From positions 101,337 to 146,129 of the forward strand of contig NZ_JAIEWN010000009.1 of the NCBI RefSeq assembly GCF_019599295.1: a stretch of DNA of 44,793 nt, given 5' to 3'. Under the pieces are notes generated by a model. That model saw only the letters and a list, made by a program, of their open reading frames with translations, was not told the origin of the DNA and ran no database searches. This document shows positions 44,604 through 44,793 of this stretch, piece by piece. How positions within the stretch are numbered: position 1 is the first letter of the stretch; each line of letters begins with the position of its first letter. The translations under genes were made by a program, and so were the position numbers. Source of the stretch: Oscillochloris sp. ZM17-4. GTDB lineage: Bacteria > Chloroflexota > Chloroflexia > Chloroflexales > Chloroflexaceae.

Positions 44604-44778
44604 CAGGGCATGTGCAACGTCCTGAGCGCCCCACAGCTGGCGACTGATGTCGCGCCAGCGGGGCGCTCCGCGTCGGACGTCGGCGCAGGCCGACGCCGGA
44701 ACCGCCCGCGCAGGCGGGCGGCCGGCCGCAGGCCACCGCGACGCGGCTTCAGCCGCCAGCGACGTTGCACATGCCCTG
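44604..44778. repeat. 175-bp multi-branched inverted-repeat element
   Basis: The ends are a perfect 18-bp inverted repeat (44604-44621 with 44761-44778). The interior contains successive hairpins: GAGCGCCCC/GGGGCGCTC (44624-44632 with 44660-44668, itself branched), then GTCGGC-GCAG-GCCGAC, CCGCCCGC/GCGGGCGG, GGCCGCAGGCC and CCGCGACGCGG. It could be a structured RNA, a REP/BIME-like cluster or a MITE with terminal repeats. No coding sequence is apparent inside it. Confidence 0.75.
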
Positions 44779-44793
44779 GGCCGGAGAGATGTT

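Overview
The window is about 44.8 kb of GC-rich bacterial DNA. It probably comes from a filamentous member of the Chloroflexota (class Chloroflexia, order Chloroflexales). The reasons are the F-type ATP synthase operon in the order atpB-E-F-H-A-G-D-C followed by mreB, the many GAF-containing histidine kinases, a methylmalonyl-CoA epimerase, and the general style of the proteins. The taxonomic call rests on protein resemblance only; no 16S rRNA is present.

Layout. (1) 0.1-7.1 kb, minus strand: three tandem paralogues of a caspase/gingipain-fold (C25-like) cysteine peptidase. The first in transcription order also carries an N-terminal papain-like (C1A) domain. (2) 7.2-16.8 kb, mostly minus: purine nucleoside phosphorylase, a PH/SHOCT membrane protein, RecO, an RNase Z-like hydrolase, a free-standing LAGLIDADG protein, a NarL-type response regulator with its GAF histidine kinase, ScpA, an HD-domain protein and a cyclase-like lipoprotein that lacks its metal ligands. 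(3) 17-21.3 kb, plus: a conserved protein of unknown function, a receiver-GAF-histidine kinase hybrid, and a pseudo-receiver/Roadblock protein. (4) 21.4-29.7 kb, plus: the complete eight-gene ATP synthase operon and mreB. (5) 29.8-36.8 kb: a zinc-ribbon/DinB protein, methylmalonyl-CoA epimerase, a large sensor kinase, isoaspartyl peptidase, a 1-phosphofructokinase-family kinase, a small unknown protein and a methyltransferase. (6) 36.8-44.8 kb: a decaying accessory region. It has a truncated short-chain dehydrogenase, a tRNA-like RNA candidate, a frameshifted and truncated Ro60/Rsr gene, an NYN-LOTUS RNase-like protein, a NADAR protein, a clipped DUF1905 gene, a multiply frameshifted gene, a frameshifted HEAT/pRiA4b-ORF-3 gene, a truncated S51-like gene, an HTH gene and a large multi-branched inverted repeat.

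The strongest sequence-level signal not explained by genes is a set of about 14 intergenic arrays of exact 7-bp tandem repeats. Unit types include ATTGCAG, GTTGAGT/GTTGAAT, GATCCGT and CAGGGTG. Most are arranged as two inverted arms that would fold into long hairpins. Most begin or end within a few bases of a stop codon and fill the gap to the next gene, including three gaps inside the ATP synthase operon. A second class of long, nearly perfect GC-rich hairpins also sits at stop codons. The other items most worth testing are the C1A-C25 peptidase cluster, the tRNA-like element next to the Rsr remnant (a possible bacterial Y RNA), and the LAGLIDADG gene that has a good promoter and Shine-Dalgarno sequence but no canonical start codon.
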